This document shows positions 60,822-64,000 of a stretch of 64,000 nt of DNA, piece after piece. The position numbers and the translations under genes were made by a program. The first letter of the stretch is position 1, and each line of letters opens with the position of its first letter. The notes below the pieces were generated by a model. It ran no database searches. It worked only from the letters and a program-made list of their open reading frames with translations, and had not been told where the DNA came from. The stretch spans positions 43,601-107,600 of the forward strand of contig NZ_VKHR01000008.1 in NCBI RefSeq assembly GCF_009663145.1. The letters are read 5' to 3'. Source of the DNA: Shewanella sp. TC10. GTDB taxonomy: Bacteria > Pseudomonadota > Gammaproteobacteria > Enterobacterales > Shewanellaceae.

Positions 60822-62516
60822 ATGGCAGTAACAGGTATTGTTGTCTCCCCCGGAATTGCTTTTGGCCAAGCAGTTCATATTAATCTGCACAATCAAACTG
60901 TCGATTATCGTTTATTACCTGTCGCCAATATTGCTAAAGAGTGTGAAAAAGCCACTAAAGCCATTGGTTTCTTAAGTTCTCACCTAAAACATTGCCAAGC
61001 TAAAATTGAACCAGACAGCGAGCATTTTCATTTAATCGACGCTGATATCATGCTGTTAGAAGATGATGATTTAGCTGAGCAACTCAAAAATTACATTACC
61101 CGATTTAGATTTTCTGCAGTTGTCTCTGTTGAACGAATATTTGCGCAACATGCTGAAGAATTAGCTCAGCTAGATGATCCATATATGGCAAATCGCAGCA
61201 ATGACGTACTTTGCCTAGGTAAACGATTGATGTCTGCGGTCAATGGAACCTTACAGTGGGATGTATCTAAACTTACTGACAATAGTATTTTATTAGCTGA
61301 AGATATTACTCCTGCTGAGTTTGCTACCATTCCGTTAAATAAGATTAAAGGTATCGTGCTACAAACTGGTGGGTTGACAAGTCATACTGCCATTTTAGCC
61401 AAAGCGGCTGGGATCCCTGCTTTATTAAGTTGCCAATTTAATAGCCACGACATAACTGATGGAAGCCCTCTGATTTTAGATGCCATCAGTGGCGAGCTGC
61501 ACATTAAACCATCTGCGCAAACAAGGCTGCAGTTAAAGGAAAAATCAGAACAAGAAACACAGCGACGTAATGCACTACTACAATATGTCGATAAACCTAG
61601 TGTTACTCTCGATGGTCACCCAGTTTGTTTACTTGCTAATGTCAGCAGCTTAAATGATGTGACTCAAATTGAGCATAGCGGCGCGGCTGGAATCGGTTTA
61701 TTCAGAACTGAATTTTTATTGATGCAAGTGGAGTCAGTACCTGATGAAAAACAACAATATCAGCAATATTGCGATGCACTGCATAGTTTAAATGGCAAAG
61801 TGCTGACCATTCGTACCTTTGATATTGGTGCAGATAAAGAAATCCCCTGCTTAAGCCAGCAATACGAAGATAACCCCGCTCTAGGCGTTCGTGGCATTCG
61901 CTATAGTCTTCAGCATCAATCTTTATTCACTACTCAAATTAAAGCTGTTCTTAGGGCGGCTAATCATGGCCGGATAAGACTTTTATTTCCTATGGTGAAT
62001 CAAGTTGAAGAGCTCGAGCAAGCATTTGCGTTAATAGAATCTTGCAAGCAACAACTTATTGAAGAAGAAAAAGGTTTTGGCGATCTTAATGTCGGCATTA
62101 TGGTAGAAACGCCAGCAGCGGTGCTTAATTTGCCGCACTTATTGCCAAAATTAGATTTCGTCAGTATCGGCAGTAACGATTTAACCCAATATACTTTAGC
62201 AGCTGACCGTGGAAATCCAGAGCTAGTCAAAGATTACCCACCGGTATCACCAGCCATGATTCGATTTATTAAGATGGCAGTAGACACATGTAAAATCCAT
62301 CAAATCAAAGTGTGTTTATGCGGTGAATTAGCCAGTGATACGAAACTAATTAGCTTGTTAGTCGGTCTAGGAATTGACGAGTTAAGTGTTAATACCGCGA
62401 GCTTACTAGATGTTAAAGCCACAATCTGTAACGGCCAATATCAGCATTTTTACAACCAAGCACAACAAGCATTAGGCTTTAGCCATATAGAACAATTAAA
62501 CCAGTTATTCAGTTAA
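60822..62516 (+). CDS. ptsI: PTS enzyme I
   Basis: A 564 aa phosphoenolpyruvate-protein phosphotransferase. The phosphohistidine is His188 (TGGLTSHTAILAKAAGIPAL). The PEP-binding barrel has GIGLFRTEFLLM, ALGVRGIRYSL, FPMVNQVEEL, VGIMVETPAAV, SIGSNDLTQYTLAADRGN, and the catalytic Cys in VCLCGELASD. It starts HPr-dependent phosphorelay. ATG is preceded by AGGAAC. It is 11 bases from ptsH and 100 bp from crr. Confidence 0.98.
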   Translation: MAVTGIVVSPGIAFGQAVHINLHNQTVDYRLLPVANIAKECEKATKAIGFLSSHLKHCQAKIEPDSEHFHLIDADIMLLEDDDLAEQLKNYITRFRFSAVVSVERIFAQHAEELAQLDDPYMANRSNDVLCLGKRLMSAVNGTLQWDVSKLTDNSILLAEDITPAEFATIPLNKIKGIVLQTGGLTSHTAILAKAAGIPALLSCQFNSHDITDGSPLILDAISGELHIKPSAQTRLQLKEKSEQETQRRNALLQYVDKPSVTLDGHPVCLLANVSSLNDVTQIEHSGAAGIGLFRTEFLLMQVESVPDEKQQYQQYCDALHSLNGKVLTIRTFDIGADKEIPCLSQQYEDNPALGVRGIRYSLQHQSLFTTQIKAVLRAANHGRIRLLFPMVNQVEELEQAFALIESCKQQLIEEEKGFGDLNVGIMVETPAAVLNLPHLLPKLDFVSIGSNDLTQYTLAADRGNPELVKDYPPVSPAMIRFIKMAVDTCKIHQIKVCLCGELASDTKLISLLVGLGIDELSVNTASLLDVKATICNGQYQHFYNQAQQALGFSHIEQLNQLFS

Positions 62517-62616
62517 TTTGACTTTATTTAGTATTTTTCAATATTTATTGTTTATAAAAAAATCAGACAACACTAGAATAAAACCATAAAAACATTATAA
62601 AAAGAGGCTATATCTC

Positions 62617-63126
62617 ATGGGATTTTTAAGCCGTATACGCCGACTTATTTCAGGGCAACCTACCTTAACCGGTGGTATAGAAATTTTTGCACCTGTTTCA
62701 GGCGACCTAGTAGAAATTGAACAAGTACCTGATGTGGTTTTCGCTGAAAAAATCGTCGGCGATGGATTAGCCATTAACCCGACTGGAAAACTTATTTTAG
62801 CCCCCATTGATGGCACCATTGGCAAGATATTTGAAACCAATCATGCTTTTAGTATTGAGTCACCTCAAGGGCTTGAGCTATTTGTCCATTTTGGCGTAGG
62901 CACAGTGGAACTGCGCGGAAATGGCTTTAAACGCTTGGCAGAAGAAGGACAACAAGTAAAAGTAGGTGACCCTATTTTGCAATTTGATCTGGAGTATTTA
63001 ACTGATCAAGTTGAAAGTTTATTGACCCCGGTTGTGCTAGCCAACATGGAAGACGTGCAATATCTAGTTAAAGCTGAAGGCCAAGTCACGGCGGGTAAAG
63101 ATGTCATCTTTACCGTTGAGCTTTAA
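62617..63126 (+). CDS. crr: Glucose-specific PTS component IIA (EIIA-Glc)
   Basis: A 169 aa single-domain EIIA. The phosphorylated His91 lies in ELFVHFGVGTVELRGNGF, with partner His76 in NHAFSIESPQG. KIVGDGLAINPTGKLILAPIDG is the conserved core. Besides passing phosphate to EIIBC sugar permeases, the protein stimulates adenylate cyclase and excludes inducers of non-PTS sugars. That is relevant here because the alpha-glucan genes of the window use non-PTS transporters. No EIIBC gene is in the window. Confidence 0.97.
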   Translation: MGFLSRIRRLISGQPTLTGGIEIFAPVSGDLVEIEQVPDVVFAEKIVGDGLAINPTGKLILAPIDGTIGKIFETNHAFSIESPQGLELFVHFGVGTVELRGNGFKRLAEEGQQVKVGDPILQFDLEYLTDQVESLLTPVVLANMEDVQYLVKAEGQVTAGKDVIFTVEL

Positions 63127-63168
63127 CCAAATAAAACAGAATTAAAACTAACTCTACAAATCAAGATT

Positions 63169-63219
63169 GCGCAGCTGTTCAAATAGTAAGAAATTAAGAG
63201 GTATTGAACAGCTTAGCGC
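63169..63219. other. Long imperfect hairpin between crr and the ArsC-like gene
   Basis: Arms GCGC-AGCTGTTCAA and TTGAACAGCT-TA-GCGC pair over 14 bp with a two-base bulge around a 21-base loop. There is no T-run, so it is either a weak terminator of ptsHI-crr or a regulatory structure. Confidence 0.5.
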
Positions 63220-63249
63220 TACAACAAGACTCAAGGAAATATTTACACA

Positions 63250-64000
<751 letters not shown>

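Overview
The window is AT-rich chromosomal DNA of a marine gammaproteobacterium, most probably Shewanella or a close relative. The evidence is the gene order lolA-rarA-crcB-serS behind ftsK, divergent lrp/ald, yccA-tusDCB-tusE, ptsHI-crr-arsC-like-dapE, several GGDEF/EAL proteins, TonB-linked alpha-glucan genes and a DmsAB-type reductase with a Tat lipoprotein signal. No IS element, prophage or CRISPR array is visible.

Layout. 1-2479: 3' part of a MASE1-CHASE-GGDEF-EAL protein. 2590-7130: two identical tRNA-Ser(UGA) genes on the minus strand, each followed downstream by a long modular array of tRNA 3'-end remnants alternating with terminator-like hairpins; the two copies bracket a MerC-like gene and a BCCT transporter. 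7170-9492: divergent purine-nucleoside efflux pair punC/punR. 9834-11988: yccA and the tus sulfur-relay operon. 12137-14388: DcaP-like porin and an orphan deaminase-fold toxin-like protein with a truncated Hint domain. 14570-24084: serS, crcB, rarA, lolA, ftsK, lrp, ald, yjbQ. 24169-27903: GAF-PAS-GGDEF-EAL protein and an RsmB/NOP-family rRNA methyltransferase.

28102-51764 is an alpha-glucan (starch/maltodextrin) utilisation region: sugar MFS, cytoplasmic GH13 alpha-glucosidase, TonB receptor, flavin-dependent halogenase, two exported GH13 enzymes, GH97 alpha-glucosidase, MFS maltose-type transporter and GH15 glucoamylase. Four near-identical palindromes of consensus TGNATACGTATGYA lie upstream of its transcription units and probably bind the LacI-type regulator at 56609-57649. 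The genes imply outer-membrane uptake of maltodextrins, periplasmic cleavage, import of maltose or glucose and cytoplasmic hydrolysis. A DMSO-reductase-like module (dmsD, dmsB, dmsA and an unknown gene in the opposite direction) is inserted in the middle of this region.

51961-60368 holds a substrate-binding protein coupled to a diguanylate cyclase, a DUF808 protein, an outer-membrane protein, the LacI regulator, a DUF3334/CheX-like protein and a chemoreceptor. 60553-64000 holds ptsH, ptsI, crr, an ArsC-like protein and the 5' part of dapE.

The most unusual structures are the tRNA-Ser remnant/terminator arrays, the orphan Hint-deaminase protein, and the terminator-like leader ahead of the maltose-type transporter. 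All functional calls come from reading motifs and from recalled family knowledge; no database search was run.
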